From the NCBI GenBank assembly GCA_910577395.1, contig CAJTLG010000007.1:1-64000 (forward strand): a stretch of DNA of 64,000 nt, in the 5' to 3' direction. Positions 35,965 through 45,656 of the stretch are shown here, piece by piece; position 1 is the stretch's first letter; the number at the start of each line of letters is the position of its first letter. The stretch comes from an uncultured Vampirovibrio sp. (GTDB lineage Bacteria; Cyanobacteriota; Vampirovibrionia; Gastranaerophilales; Gastranaerophilaceae). Under the pieces are notes generated by a model that saw nothing but the letters and a program-made list of their open reading frames with translations, had not been told where the DNA came from and did no database searches. Made by a program: the position numbers and the translations under genes.

Positions 35965-36997
35965 AATTACCGCACCTGATAACATAAATGAAAATGATGT
36001 CTTTATTTTTGCAAAAATAGGAAATGTTCCGTATGCATTTCCTGCATTGAGTATTCTTGAAATTATAAAACTCGTAGAACTTGAATACCCCGAAAAAATG
36101 CCTACTTATGTTGCAGGGATTCTTGAATACAGAGGAAAAATTATCCAAATAATTGACCTTAGAACAATATTGAACATTGAAGAAAAAAATTATGATACAA
36201 ATACCCATATTTTAATAATACAAGGCAAAGATACTGTTTACGGTATTATTGCAGACAGTATCACGGATATTAAAAGGATTGACACAAGTCTTATAGTGCC
36301 GCCGCCTCATTCAATAGGAAGTCATTTTACAAAAGGAATGTACCTAAATAATGGTACAACATCTACTGTTGTAAATTTAAATGCACTTGAAGAATGGATG
36401 AGCATTTCAGATAAAGGTGAAACTAATTTTAACCAAAAAGCTTCAAGACTCCTTCCGAGGGATATAAAATCAAAAGAGCTGCTGCATCAGCGAAAATTAC
36501 AGCTTATTAATAAAACTAAAAATGTTCATTATGGCGGTCTTACAACAAATAAGGATGTGTACATCAGTTTTAAGATAGGCTCAAATACATATTGTCTTGA
36601 AATAGTTTATGTCGGAGGTTTTTATAAGTATTCTGAAACCAAAATTATAAAAGTACCCTGCACCCCCGGTTTTATCAAGGGTTTAATCAGTATAAAAGGT
36701 GACTATATTACAATTATTGACCTTAAGAAATATTTTGACAACGAGGAATCTTGTATTACTGATAAATCCGCCATTATTGCAATACAATCAAAAGATTTTA
36801 ATATAGGGTTCATTGTGGATGAAATATCAGATGCTATTAATATCCAGCCGGCAGATTTATTTAAAAACAAGCCAAAAAACAAAAATACCAAAACTGAAAA
36901 TAAAAATGAAATAACGGAATATGTTAAAGACAATAAATTGTATCTTGTTTTAAATATTGAAGAAATTCTAAACAACGAAAAATTATACGTAGGTTGA
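35957..36997 (+). CDS. Tandem CheW-domain adaptor protein
   Basis: The 346-residue protein contains two CheW-like SH3 domains: the first about 15-150 ('YVAGILEYRGKIIQIIDLRT'), the second about 190-345 ('FIKGLISIKGDYITIIDLKK'). Two domains in one chain could bridge two kinases or receptors. The ATG at 35957 overlaps the end of the REC-GGDEF gene by 8 bp. It likely couples the neighbouring MCP and CheA-like kinase. Confidence 0.85.
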   Translation: MNEITAPDNINENDVFIFAKIGNVPYAFPALSILEIIKLVELEYPEKMPTYVAGILEYRGKIIQIIDLRTILNIEEKNYDTNTHILIIQGKDTVYGIIADSITDIKRIDTSLIVPPPHSIGSHFTKGMYLNNGTTSTVVNLNALEEWMSISDKGETNFNQKASRLLPRDIKSKELLHQRKLQLINKTKNVHYGGLTTNKDVYISFKIGSNTYCLEIVYVGGFYKYSETKIIKVPCTPGFIKGLISIKGDYITIIDLKKYFDNEESCITDKSAIIAIQSKDFNIGFIVDEISDAINIQPADLFKNKPKNKNTKTENKNEITEYVKDNKLYLVLNIEEILNNEKLYVG

Positions 36998-37031
36998 TTA
37001 TTAAAAGAAAAACATTAAACTGCAGATACTT

Positions 37032-37616
37032 ATGAAAACCTTTTTAAAAATATTAATATTATTAATCTTTGGCATTGTAATATCCATGCCGGACACTTCT
37101 GCATTTGCAGGTGAAAAAGAAACTTATAATGAAATCTATGAAAAACTTGAACCTGCTGATTTTGAATATATATTCGGAATAGACCCCTACCAGGCAGAAG
37201 ATTATACAAAATATATGTACTCACCCTATCCCCTGTTTCGGGTCGGGGTACCTTTCATATTTAAAAATACAAAAATTGAACCCGGATACTATATTTTAAC
37301 CCCAAGAAAAAAAGCCGGAAAAACCTTTGTATTGTTTAAAGAACAAGGAAGGGTAAAATATATGGTTCCTGTCTATAATATAGATTTAGTTGACCCCCTG
37401 TTCTATAACCAGTATATACCTGAAAAGAAAAAAGGCTTTTGGTCAAAAGTGGGCAGCGGAATATCCAATACAATAGGAAGAGCTTTCCCTAAAAAAACCC
37501 AAAGAATGCCCGCACCAAAAGCATACATAGAAGTAAATGATATAGATAGAGAATTCTATCAAGTTATACTATTTTATGGCGAACATAAATATTATATGAT
37601 TTTTAAACAACAATGA
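37032..37616 (+). CDS. Secreted hypothetical protein
   Basis: The 194-residue protein starts with a signal peptide (MKTFLKILILLIFGIVISM... ending near SAFA). The mature part is rich in Tyr, Pro and Lys with no recognised domain. Segments such as GFWSKVGSGISNTIGRAFPK may be amphipathic. It lies between the chemosensory genes and the lspA-rluD group, but its partner is unknown. Confidence 0.6.
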   Translation: MKTFLKILILLIFGIVISMPDTSAFAGEKETYNEIYEKLEPADFEYIFGIDPYQAEDYTKYMYSPYPLFRVGVPFIFKNTKIEPGYYILTPRKKAGKTFVLFKEQGRVKYMVPVYNIDLVDPLFYNQYIPEKKKGFWSKVGSGISNTIGRAFPKKTQRMPAPKAYIEVNDIDREFYQVILFYGEHKYYMIFKQQ

Positions 37617-37650
37617 TAAAATAAAAAAGAGGATTTAGCAGGGAAAATAA

Positions 37651-38550
37651 ATGAAAAAACTTTTTATAATATTTGTTTTATTTCTGATAACAACGCTTAA
37701 TGTACAGGCTAAAGTATCAGATAAAACACAAATCAGACAGCTTTTAAATGATTTAAACAAATACTCTAATACTCACAATATCGATGCAATAAAAAAATTC
37801 TACTCTAAAGATTATATAAGCTTTGACGGGTTTAATTACGATGCTTTTTTTGTTTCGATAGATGAAACTTTTAAATCTTATCCCGATATTTCATATAAAA
37901 GCAAAATCAAATCAATAAATATCTTTGGGGATTATGCCGCAGTTGAAATGTCAGATAAATCAACCTCTGAAAAACAAACCACAACACAAGCTATAGTTGA
38001 AAATAAACCTGTATTAAATAATGAACTTAACGGTATTATGGAAAGCAAAAGCCACTATATAACATATCTTAAAAAATCAGGCAACAAATGGCTTATCTAT
38101 TCTGACAGTATCATTGCGGAAGAAACCTCCGTTAAATATGGAACGGCCTTGGATGTCGATATGAAAATTTCATCCCCGCTATCAGTAAATGAAGGAGAAG
38201 AATACTGTATAAAATTAAATGTACCCTCTAAACCAAAAGGTTCTATAATGCTTGCCTCTATTTCAAGAGAAGAAATTAAATATCCGCCGAATATCCCGTC
38301 TGATATTTTTAGAAAAGTGCCCTCAGACGGTATTTTAGAAAGAGTTGTAACATCAAATAAAAACGGCATGAATGAATACTCTCTTGCATCCGTCGGTTTA
38401 ACCGAAATATCATTAAATGAAGAAAAAACCGCAATCAACTATCGTATGTCCGGTATTGCCTTTTTAATGAAAAGAGTAAATGTAAACCCCATAAAAAATG
38501 CTGCGGATAAAGAATACATTAAGAAACAACTAAATAAGGAACCTTTATAA
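37651..38550 (+). CDS. Secreted NTF2/SnoaL-like domain protein
   Basis: The 299-residue protein has a signal peptide (MKKLFIIFVLFLITTLNVQA). Residues about 25-160 look like an NTF2/SnoaL-like cone fold: 'IRQLLNDLNKYSNTHNIDAI', then 'FYSKDYISFDGFNYDAFF', and a terminal strand KKSGNKWLIYSD. The remaining half is unrecognised. It abuts lspA with no gap, suggesting co-transcription. Confidence 0.62.
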   Translation: MKKLFIIFVLFLITTLNVQAKVSDKTQIRQLLNDLNKYSNTHNIDAIKKFYSKDYISFDGFNYDAFFVSIDETFKSYPDISYKSKIKSINIFGDYAAVEMSDKSTSEKQTTTQAIVENKPVLNNELNGIMESKSHYITYLKKSGNKWLIYSDSIIAEETSVKYGTALDVDMKISSPLSVNEGEEYCIKLNVPSKPKGSIMLASISREEIKYPPNIPSDIFRKVPSDGILERVVTSNKNGMNEYSLASVGLTEISLNEEKTAINYRMSGIAFLMKRVNVNPIKNAADKEYIKKQLNKEPL

Positions 38551-39042
38551 ATGCCCGGCAAGAACAATAAAGCTTTTATTCTGTATATACTGATGAGTCT
38601 TGTGCTATGGCAGCTTGGGGTATCAATAAGAGATATATGCATAAAATCCAATATACAGATTGCAACTAGTAACAACCCTGTACTTTCTTTTGTTTATCTT
38701 GAAAACACGGGCGGTGCGTTCAGCATATTTAAAGACCATTCAAATCTTCTTGCATTATTTGGAATAGCTGCCCTAATCTGCATTGTAATATATGCATATA
38801 AAAAACTAAAATTTGAAGATAAGTTAAAAATATTAACACTTGTATCATTAAGTGCAGGAATTCTGGGAAATCTGGTTGAAAGAATTGAAAAAGGGTATGT
38901 GATAGATTTTATAAAATTAAACTTTGTAAACTTTGCCGTATTTAATTTTTTTGATATCCTTATTACCACCTCCATTTTTTTACTTGCAGGGCTGATTATT
39001 TATGAAGATATTAAAAAACGAACTTCAAAATGTAAGGATTGA
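38551..39042 (+). CDS. lspA: Lipoprotein signal peptidase (signal peptidase II)
   Basis: LspA cleaves prolipoprotein signal peptides in the inner membrane after lipidation. The 163-residue protein has four membrane segments and the family motifs NTGGAFSIF (51-60), 'LGNLVERIEKGYVIDF' with catalytic Asp119, and FNFFD with Asp135. It starts directly after the previous stop and overlaps rluD by 41 bp. Confidence 0.93.
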   Translation: MPGKNNKAFILYILMSLVLWQLGVSIRDICIKSNIQIATSNNPVLSFVYLENTGGAFSIFKDHSNLLALFGIAALICIVIYAYKKLKFEDKLKILTLVSLSAGILGNLVERIEKGYVIDFIKLNFVNFAVFNFFDILITTSIFLLAGLIIYEDIKKRTSKCKD

Positions 39043-39949
39043 TAATGCCATTCTTGAAATGGCTGCCAATTGCTGTCTTTTTGAAGATATACAAATAACA
39101 CGCTCCAAAATTCAAAAAATGATTGAGGAAGGTAAAATCACGGTAAATTCTAAACATATAAAAGCCTCTTTTAAAGTAAAACCCGGTGACACTATTGAAA
39201 TAGACGATATTGAAACTGATACTGCCCAAGTTGTACCCGAAAATATTAATCTTGATATTATATATGAAGATGATTATTTCCTTATAATAAATAAACAAAA
39301 AGGACTTCTTACCCACCCAACACCTTTAAATAAAACAGGCACTCTTGTTAATGCCCTGCTTTACTATGGATGTCCGCTTTCTGATATTCAAGGCAAAGAA
39401 CGCGCAGGGATTGTCCACAGGCTTGATAAAAACACTTCAGGTCTTATTATGGCTGCAAAAACAAATGAAGCACATATAAATCTTCAAAAACAAATTCAAA
39501 ATAAAACCGCAAAAAGAAAATACTTAGCCGTTGTTTACGGAATTATTGAAAACGATAACGGTACAATAAACAAGCCTCTTGTGCATTATATGGGAAAAAC
39601 AGTAAAAATGAATGTTGCAGATACAGGAAAAGAAGCAATAACCCATTATAGTGTAATTGAAAGATATGAAGACCTTACCTTGCTTGAATTAGAACTTGAA
39701 ACAGGAAGAACTCACCAGATAAGATGCCATATGTCATCAATTAATCACCCTGTTTTTGGGGATACACTATACGGTGCAAATGGAAGGAAAAGTAAAATAA
39801 ATCTTAAAACAAACGAGCAGCTTTTAATGTCATATTATTTAAAGCTAACCCACACTATAACAGGAAAGGTTATGGAATTTAAACTTGATGAAAAAAAATA
39901 TGATAACGATTTTAAGAAATTTTTTAACATTATAAGGAGTAAAAGATGA
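39002..39949 (+). CDS. rluD: RluA-family 23S rRNA pseudouridine synthase
   Basis: It isomerises uridine to pseudouridine in large-subunit rRNA. The 315-residue protein has an N-terminal S4 RNA-binding domain ('TRSKIQKMIEEGKITVNSK') and the catalytic motif HRLDKNTSGLIMAAK with the nucleophilic Asp, then ETGRTHQIRCHM. Domain order fits RluD/RluC; the exact target cannot be told. It overlaps lspA by 41 bp, a common genomic pairing. Confidence 0.9.
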   Translation: MKILKNELQNVRIDNAILEMAANCCLFEDIQITRSKIQKMIEEGKITVNSKHIKASFKVKPGDTIEIDDIETDTAQVVPENINLDIIYEDDYFLIINKQKGLLTHPTPLNKTGTLVNALLYYGCPLSDIQGKERAGIVHRLDKNTSGLIMAAKTNEAHINLQKQIQNKTAKRKYLAVVYGIIENDNGTINKPLVHYMGKTVKMNVADTGKEAITHYSVIERYEDLTLLELELETGRTHQIRCHMSSINHPVFGDTLYGANGRKSKINLKTNEQLLMSYYLKLTHTITGKVMEFKLDEKKYDNDFKKFFNIIRSKR

Positions 39950-40167
39950 CATACTATATTCTAAGTTTCATATCAGGGCTTGTTTTGGGACTCTTAATTA
40001 TGCTGATTAAAATAAACAGCCTTAAAAAAGAACAAAACCTTTTAAAAAGAAAATATGAAAAAACATCCCTTGGTGCAGATGATAGCGAATTACAGGTAAA
40101 AACCCTTGAAAACAAAATAAAAACATTAGAGTCCGCCTTAGAAAAAAGTTTAAAAGACAAACACTAA
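39946..40167 (+). CDS. Small membrane-anchored coiled-coil protein (73 aa)
   Basis: One N-terminal membrane segment (YYILSFISGLVLGLLIMLI) is followed by a charged coiled coil. The topology resembles LapA/YtxH-like anchors, but no family is assigned. It overlaps the rluD stop by 4 bp (ATGA-type), indicating translational coupling. Confidence 0.65.
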   Translation: MTYYILSFISGLVLGLLIMLIKINSLKKEQNLLKRKYEKTSLGADDSELQVKTLENKIKTLESALEKSLKDKH

Positions 40168-40207
40168 ATACAGGCAATTTATAACCACATTTTGTTTTCT
40201 ACAAATT

Positions 40208-41730
40208 ATGCTGACAATAAATACGGCTATAAATCCCATACAAACAAAACCGTTTGCAAATAAACCGAATGTAGCGGTAAAAACTCTGCATGCAGCACAA
40301 AATAATGTCGGTTTATTAATACCAAAAGTTGTAAATTTAAGTTCGAAATATAATATAAATTTTAAAGGTCATAATAGTACTGATTTAGAAACATTTTCAG
40401 CTGATTTTGAAAAGAAAATCGAAAAAATGGTTACACCGGATAATATCAGATAAATGAAATTATCCCAAATAATAAAGATATAGATACAATCAACCAAATA
40501 TTCAACAAAGATAATATGGGAAATGTATATTATACAGGAGTTTCTCTAAATAGTATGCTTCATTATCTTTCAATAAAAAAGCAAATTCAGCTTGAAGGAG
40601 ATAAAACTGCATTTATGCTGGATGATATGAGCATAGATTTTCTTAAAAAAATAGATATTAAAGAATTTTTAAAAGAATTTAAAGACAAAAATATACAGCT
40701 TTATTATCTTGGTAAAGATGATGAACAGTTTGAAAAATTAAGTAACCAATTTAAAGATATAACAGGAATGAAAAATCCTGAAATTACAATTATAGAAAAA
40801 CAAACAAACCCTAAAAACATAAATTACCCAAATAAAGATAAAATTCAAAATGCAATAAAAGCTTTAGCCAAATACAAATTTAATGACAAACCAAATCAGG
40901 ACAAATATATAGATATAGTTTGTAAATATCTTGATAAAAATTTTGTTGCTTTTTCTTATCAAACTTTATCGGAAAAATTAAAGGAACATTACAATTCTAT
41001 TGAAAAATATGTGCAAAGCACAGGAAAAACAATGGATGATGTTGTATATATGCTCCCGACATCAGGTAAAAGTTATGATGCAATCAATTACTTGTATGCA
41101 AAAGTGAATAATGTCCCGCAAGAACAGTTTGTATCTTTGTACAATGCAAGGAATAATTATTCTAATGATAAAATTTATGTCGTTCTTGACGATATCTGTG
41201 CAAGCGGCGCTTCAGCTACAGAAATTATAGCAATGTTCAGCCATGCAAATACCACTTCACGCATAAATCTTGTACTGGCCCCTATAATCAGGGCAGACAG
41301 TGCAGAAAACAAAATCAATATAGAAGTTGGCGAAAGAAAAAAATATATGGATATTACATGTATTCAAAGCCTGAATTATAATAGCCTTGGAACAATAGAC
41401 CTACTTGAAAACTGGGCAAAACGCTTTAAAATTGATACTTCCGAAATACTCAACGATTATTTAAGGAACTTTAAAAGCCTGGATAAAGAAGAAATAGATT
41501 TTCTTATGAAAAATACTACAGGCGGCTGCGGAAATATGCATGCCTTATGTTGTTTTCCATATATGATACCTGATAATTCATCCGAAATTAACACTCTTTT
41601 AGGAAGTTATTTCTTAAACAAAAATACTATTCAGGCAAATAAAGGAATTAACCCGGGCAAAGGATATGCAGGCGAAAGAATTACTGAAGAAGAATTTGAT
41701 AACATAATGAAATTAGCAAATGGGAACTAA
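40208..41730 (+). pseudogene. Phosphoribosyltransferase-like gene split by a frameshift
   Basis: Two frames form one gene: 40208-40453 (81 aa, ending VTPDNIR-stop) and a second frame open from 40444, containing an ATG at 40516 and ending at 41730. Without the break it would be roughly 500 residues; a single-base deletion near 40442-40453 explains the shift. The second part contains the PRPP-binding-type motif YVVLDDICASGASATEII. The N-terminus has the lineage motif INFKG. No slippery homopolymer lies at the break, so mutation or sequencing error is more likely than programmed shifting. Internal initiation at 40516 remains possible. Confidence 0.65.
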
Positions 41731-43188
41731 TTATTTTTTCACTGCCCAGAAATCTTTATGCAAAATTGCTAAAAACGGAATAAGCTCAAGCCTTCCAACC
41801 AGCATATTAAACATAAATATAAATTTTGTTGCCGTATTTAAATCCGCAAAATGATTTAAGGGCCCGATAGCCCCAAACCCTGGGCCTACATTACCAAGGG
41901 AAGCAATAGACCCAACTATTGCAACAGAAACATTTTGTTCAATAAACCCAACTATAAAAGCACTCACCCCGAATAATGCAAAATAAAATATAACAAAAGC
42001 CATCATCTGTTGTGCAGTTTCAGGATTTACAACACTACCTTCCAAGCGTATGGGGTAAACTCCTTTAGGGTGAATAATCTTACACAATTCGCGCTTAATA
42101 TATTTAAAGACAAAAATCCACCTTGTAATTTTTAAACCGCCGCATGCTGAAATTGCAGAAGCCCCTATAAACATTGGCAACAACAACAGTAATTTGCTTG
42201 AAAAATCCCAATCTCCAAAATCGGAAGATGCAAACCCTGTGGATGTCATAATGCTGATAGTTTGAAATAACCCGGCCAAAAGCCCTTCCCGGGGCAGATA
42301 TCCCATATTTTTACAAAGTGAAAATGCAATCAACAACCCTAAAATAAGCGTTACTGCAACATATGTTATAAACTCTTCACTTTTTAGGGGTGCACTGAAT
42401 TTCCTCTGAACAAAAAACTTATACATTAAAATAAAGTTTGTACCGGCCAAAAATGCAAAAACCATAATAATAGCTGTAATTATTGCGTTATTGTATCCTA
42501 TAATACTATCCCCGTTTGGTGAAAACCCGCCTGCACCAACAGTTGAAAATGCTGTGCAAATACTATTGTAAAAATCAAGCCCCGCAAGTTTTAATATTAT
42601 CACCTGTAATACCGTAAGTCCTAAATATATTCCCCACAGCCAGCTTGCAGTATGCCGAACTCTCGGGGTTACTTTTTCTTCTGCAGGATTAGGATTTTCT
42701 GCAAAAAACATTTGCCGTCCGGCAACGGAAAATTTTGGAAGTACAGCTATAAACAAAACTATAATTCCCATACCGCCAAACCACTGTGTCATTGAACGAT
42801 AGAAAAAGAATGTTTTAGGGTAAATCGAAAAATCTTTTAGAATGGTAGCGCCTGTGGTCGAAACACCGGAAACTGCCTCAAATAACGAATTTACAACCCC
42901 AAGATTATAAAAAAGATATGGTATGGATGCAACAAGTGCAAAAAACATCCAGGCGAAAAGCGCAATGCCAAGAGCCTCCGGTTTATTTACAGTATCGATA
43001 TCCTTCTCACTTGCCTTGTTTAATGAAAATAAACCGCCAAAAATAAGTGACATTAAAGAACCTGTTAAAAACGGTAAAATAGAAGTATATTCTCTGTAAC
43101 AAAATGCAAAAATAACCGGCAGCAGCATTAAAAGCGCTATATACCTTAACATTATCCCCACAGTATTTATAACGACATTTATACGCAT
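41731..43188 (-). CDS. trkH: TrkH/KtrB-family potassium transporter
   Basis: The ion-conducting membrane subunit of a K+ uptake system. The 485-residue protein has about ten membrane segments and four P-loop selectivity-filter-like turns, seen as VSTTGATIL, STVGAGGFSP, MTSTGFASSDF and GNVGPGFG. It overlaps the trkA stop by one base, so the two are coupled. Confidence 0.92.
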   Translation of the reverse strand: MRINVVINTVGIMLRYIALLMLLPVIFAFCYREYTSILPFLTGSLMSLIFGGLFSLNKASEKDIDTVNKPEALGIALFAWMFFALVASIPYLFYNLGVVNSLFEAVSGVSTTGATILKDFSIYPKTFFFYRSMTQWFGGMGIIVLFIAVLPKFSVAGRQMFFAENPNPAEEKVTPRVRHTASWLWGIYLGLTVLQVIILKLAGLDFYNSICTAFSTVGAGGFSPNGDSIIGYNNAIITAIIMVFAFLAGTNFILMYKFFVQRKFSAPLKSEEFITYVAVTLILGLLIAFSLCKNMGYLPREGLLAGLFQTISIMTSTGFASSDFGDWDFSSKLLLLLPMFIGASAISACGGLKITRWIFVFKYIKRELCKIIHPKGVYPIRLEGSVVNPETAQQMMAFVIFYFALFGVSAFIVGFIEQNVSVAIVGSIASLGNVGPGFGAIGPLNHFADLNTATKFIFMFNMLVGRLELIPFLAILHKDFWAVKK

Positions 43189-44540
43189 TACACTTTCACC
43201 AGTTTTGCAAAATAATTTCTGATTTCAGAAGCATCATCGGATTTTGTAAATATTATAAGCACATCACCGCCTCTCACAAGTGTTTGCCCCTTTGGAATAA
43301 TGACTTTTGAACCTCTCTGTATTATAGCAATAACCGCACGTCTTGGAAGTTTTAAATCTATTAATGAAATATCTTTAAATGCCGAGGGAATATTAATTTC
43401 AAGAATTTCTGCAAGCCCCATTTCAACTGTTGCAAGCAACCCTTCCTTATAATCAACAATTCTGTTTTTAATTTCATTTAAAGCTGCTTTTTTAGGAGAA
43501 ACCGCAACATCCACCCCAACCTTTTCAAATAAAGAGGCAGTTGCCATTTGCCCGACACGGGTTATAACACGCTTTGCACCAAGCTGTTTTACTAAAAGCG
43601 AACATAGAAGGTTTTTTTCATCACTGTCTGTAACGGAAATTACAACATCACATTCGCCAATGCTTTCCTGTCCTAAAAGCTCAAGGTTTGTACCGTCACT
43701 GTTTAATATCAATGTTTTATTCAAATGCTCAGACAGAAACTCGCATCTTCGAAAATCTTTTTCTATAAGCTTTGTTTTTATGGGAGTTTTTTCTAAAGAC
43801 TTTGCAAGTTCAAACCCTACCGTGCCGCCACCTATTATTGCAACGCTTTTCAATTTCTTTTCTTCAACAAAAAACTGGGATGCTGTAATATCAAGCCCTT
43901 CCGGTGTCCCCATATATATTGCTTTGTCGTTAAGCTTAAATGTATCATCCCCGTTTGGGATAAAAAGCTCATCATTCCTCTTGATACCAACCACAAGCAT
44001 TTCGTTGTTAAAAGGCGTATTTTTAAGCTGTTTATCCAAAAGCGGAGAATTTTCCTTAATTCTGTATTCAAGCAGCTTTGCCTTGCCGTTTGCAAAATCT
44101 TCAACGTTTACTGCATCGGGCACGGTTACAATCCTGAAAATTTCGTTTACAAGCAACTTTTCAGGCCATATAACATAATCTATATGAAACGGACCTTCGC
44201 CCTGCATTGATTCTTTTATTATAGATAGTGAATTTCTGCACTCTTTTTTGGTTACAAAACAGGCAGTCTGCGCATTTGAAAGATACTTTGCCATTAAGCA
44301 GGCAACAATATTAGCTTCATCAAGACAAGTACAGGCTATAAAGACATCGGCATCCTTTATACCGGCCTCTTTTAATACATTAATATTTGAACCTTCACCC
44401 ACAATTGTTGCTAAATCAAGATTATTAAATTTTTCCAAATATGCAGCATCCGAATCAATTACAATTATATCGTGGTCTTCAAAAAATTCCGTTGCAATAA
44501 TTGAACTAGTTTCATTTGCGCCGTAGATTATAATTTTCAT
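43188..44540 (-). CDS. trkA: TrkA, double-RCK potassium transport regulator
   Basis: The cytoplasmic nucleotide-binding gate of Trk. The 450-residue protein has two RCK units, each a Rossmann domain (MKIIIYGANETSSIIATEF and 'SVAIIGGGTVGFELAKSLEK') followed by a TrkA-C domain (e.g. 'LLVKQLGAKRVITRVGQMA' region and the C-terminal VIIPKGQTLVRGGDVLIIF). Two units in one chain identify TrkA rather than KtrA. The divergent first glycine motif GANETS suggests that one site binds nucleotide poorly. Confidence 0.92.
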   Translation of the reverse strand: MKIIIYGANETSSIIATEFFEDHDIIVIDSDAAYLEKFNNLDLATIVGEGSNINVLKEAGIKDADVFIACTCLDEANIVACLMAKYLSNAQTACFVTKKECRNSLSIIKESMQGEGPFHIDYVIWPEKLLVNEIFRIVTVPDAVNVEDFANGKAKLLEYRIKENSPLLDKQLKNTPFNNEMLVVGIKRNDELFIPNGDDTFKLNDKAIYMGTPEGLDITASQFFVEEKKLKSVAIIGGGTVGFELAKSLEKTPIKTKLIEKDFRRCEFLSEHLNKTLILNSDGTNLELLGQESIGECDVVISVTDSDEKNLLCSLLVKQLGAKRVITRVGQMATASLFEKVGVDVAVSPKKAALNEIKNRIVDYKEGLLATVEMGLAEILEINIPSAFKDISLIDLKLPRRAVIAIIQRGSKVIIPKGQTLVRGGDVLIIFTKSDDASEIRNYFAKLVKV

Positions 44541-44593
44541 AGCACCCTTTATAAACCAAACACTGTTTTTTTACAACATTGTTAAATTATGTG

Positions 44594-44920
44594 TTATTTC
44601 TTATTAAGGCTTTTTGTTAAATTATAAATAATTTCAAGCTTTTCAGGATTATCACCAATTTCTGATATATTCCTTTCAATCATTTTTAATAGCACGGGGG
44701 TTTCTTTCAGGTGATTTGTGGCAAACAATTCTTCAGATGTTATGCCAAAAGCTTTAAGCAATTTATCAATGGTTTCTGCAGTTGCAAAATTATTCCCAAG
44801 CTCGATACTGCTTAAGGCGCGTTGTGAAATATCAATTTTTTCCGATAATTCTTCCTGCGTATAACCTTTTGCAATACGAAACCTTTTTATTTGTTTCCCG
44901 AGTTCTTTTTTAATACTCAT
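44594..44920 (-). CDS. XRE-family transcriptional regulator (108 aa)
   Basis: An N-terminal Cro/C1 helix-turn-helix: FRIAKGYTQEELSEKIDISQ, then RALSSIELGNNFATAETIDK. A ~40-residue helical tail follows. It lies 53 bp upstream of trkA on the same strand, so it could regulate K+ transport, but co-transcription is not proven. A loose ATAG...CTAT dyad occurs upstream of its start. Confidence 0.82.
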   Translation of the reverse strand: MSIKKELGKQIKRFRIAKGYTQEELSEKIDISQRALSSIELGNNFATAETIDKLLKAFGITSEELFATNHLKETPVLLKMIERNISEIGDNPEKLEIIYNLTKSLNKK

Positions 44921-45127
44921 AATCTTACAATTTTAATTTCTTATTAGTAACCAAAATAGTATTTATAAGTATTCTATATTAAGTTATATGAAGCTGAAAT
45001 GTATTATAAATACTGAATATTATTAGAATAGTATTTTAAATTGTAAAATTACAGCAATTTTTATACAATAAACGTTTTTAAATAAATACAAGCAAAACAG
45101 TCAAAAAATTATGAAAGGAAAGAAATT

Positions 45128-45556
45128 ATGGTAACTATCCCAAACACAGCAAGATTAATCAGTACTGCAGTTAATGCAAAATCAGGAACAACTGTAAGAA
45201 AGTTTCTAATGCCCAATATTGGAAAAAAGGCAATAGCAACAGTTGTAGAATACGGTAAAGATGTACCTATTAAACAATGCGGAATTGATGCTTTTGTAAA
45301 ATTAACAGGAGTGAATAAAATTAGCAGCGAATATACAGCTGCAGCTGACAGAGCTTTGTTTAGCGGTGATAAAATAATCTTAAGCGGTGCTTCAAAAACA
45401 AGTAATTTTGAACAAGTTGGAGATTTTAATTCCCGTTTCAAAGAAATGATAGATTTGCTTAAAAAATATCCAAAATTGACGGCAGATAAAATTTCCGATA
45501 CAAGCGGCAATCCATATCACCAAAGAATCATACAAGAATTCAATAATAATTTTTAA
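45128..45556 (+). CDS. Hypothetical protein (142 aa)
   Basis: A cytoplasmic-looking 142-residue protein starting MVTIPNTARLISTAVNAKSG and ending QEFNNNF. There is no signal peptide and no family I recognise. The start is well supported by AAAGGAAAG upstream. A strong intrinsic terminator follows the gene, so it is probably a monocistronic unit. Confidence 0.6.
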   Translation: MVTIPNTARLISTAVNAKSGTTVRKFLMPNIGKKAIATVVEYGKDVPIKQCGIDAFVKLTGVNKISSEYTAAADRALFSGDKIILSGASKTSNFEQVGDFNSRFKEMIDLLKKYPKLTADKISDTSGNPYHQRIIQEFNNNF

Positions 45557-45591
45557 AAGCATAATTTTACAACTTTATAAAATTTGCACTC

Positions 45592-45634
45592 CCTGCCTTT
45601 TATAGTACAATATTACTATAGAGGCAGGTTTTTT
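45592..45634 (+). terminator. Strong intrinsic terminator before gyrB
   Basis: CCTGCCT (45592-45598) pairs with AGGCAGG (45622-45628), enclosing TATAGTA and TACTATA, which also pair, so the stem is long with a short loop. T6 follows. It terminates the upstream gene; because it lies in the gyrB leader, an attenuation role is also possible. Confidence 0.85.
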
Positions 45635-45656
45635 ATTTTTAATTTAAGGAAGTACG

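Noticed and set aside
40442..40516. Programmed ribosomal frameshift in the PRTase-like gene
   Set aside because: No slippery heptamer or following structure is visible at the junction; a one-base deletion is simpler.
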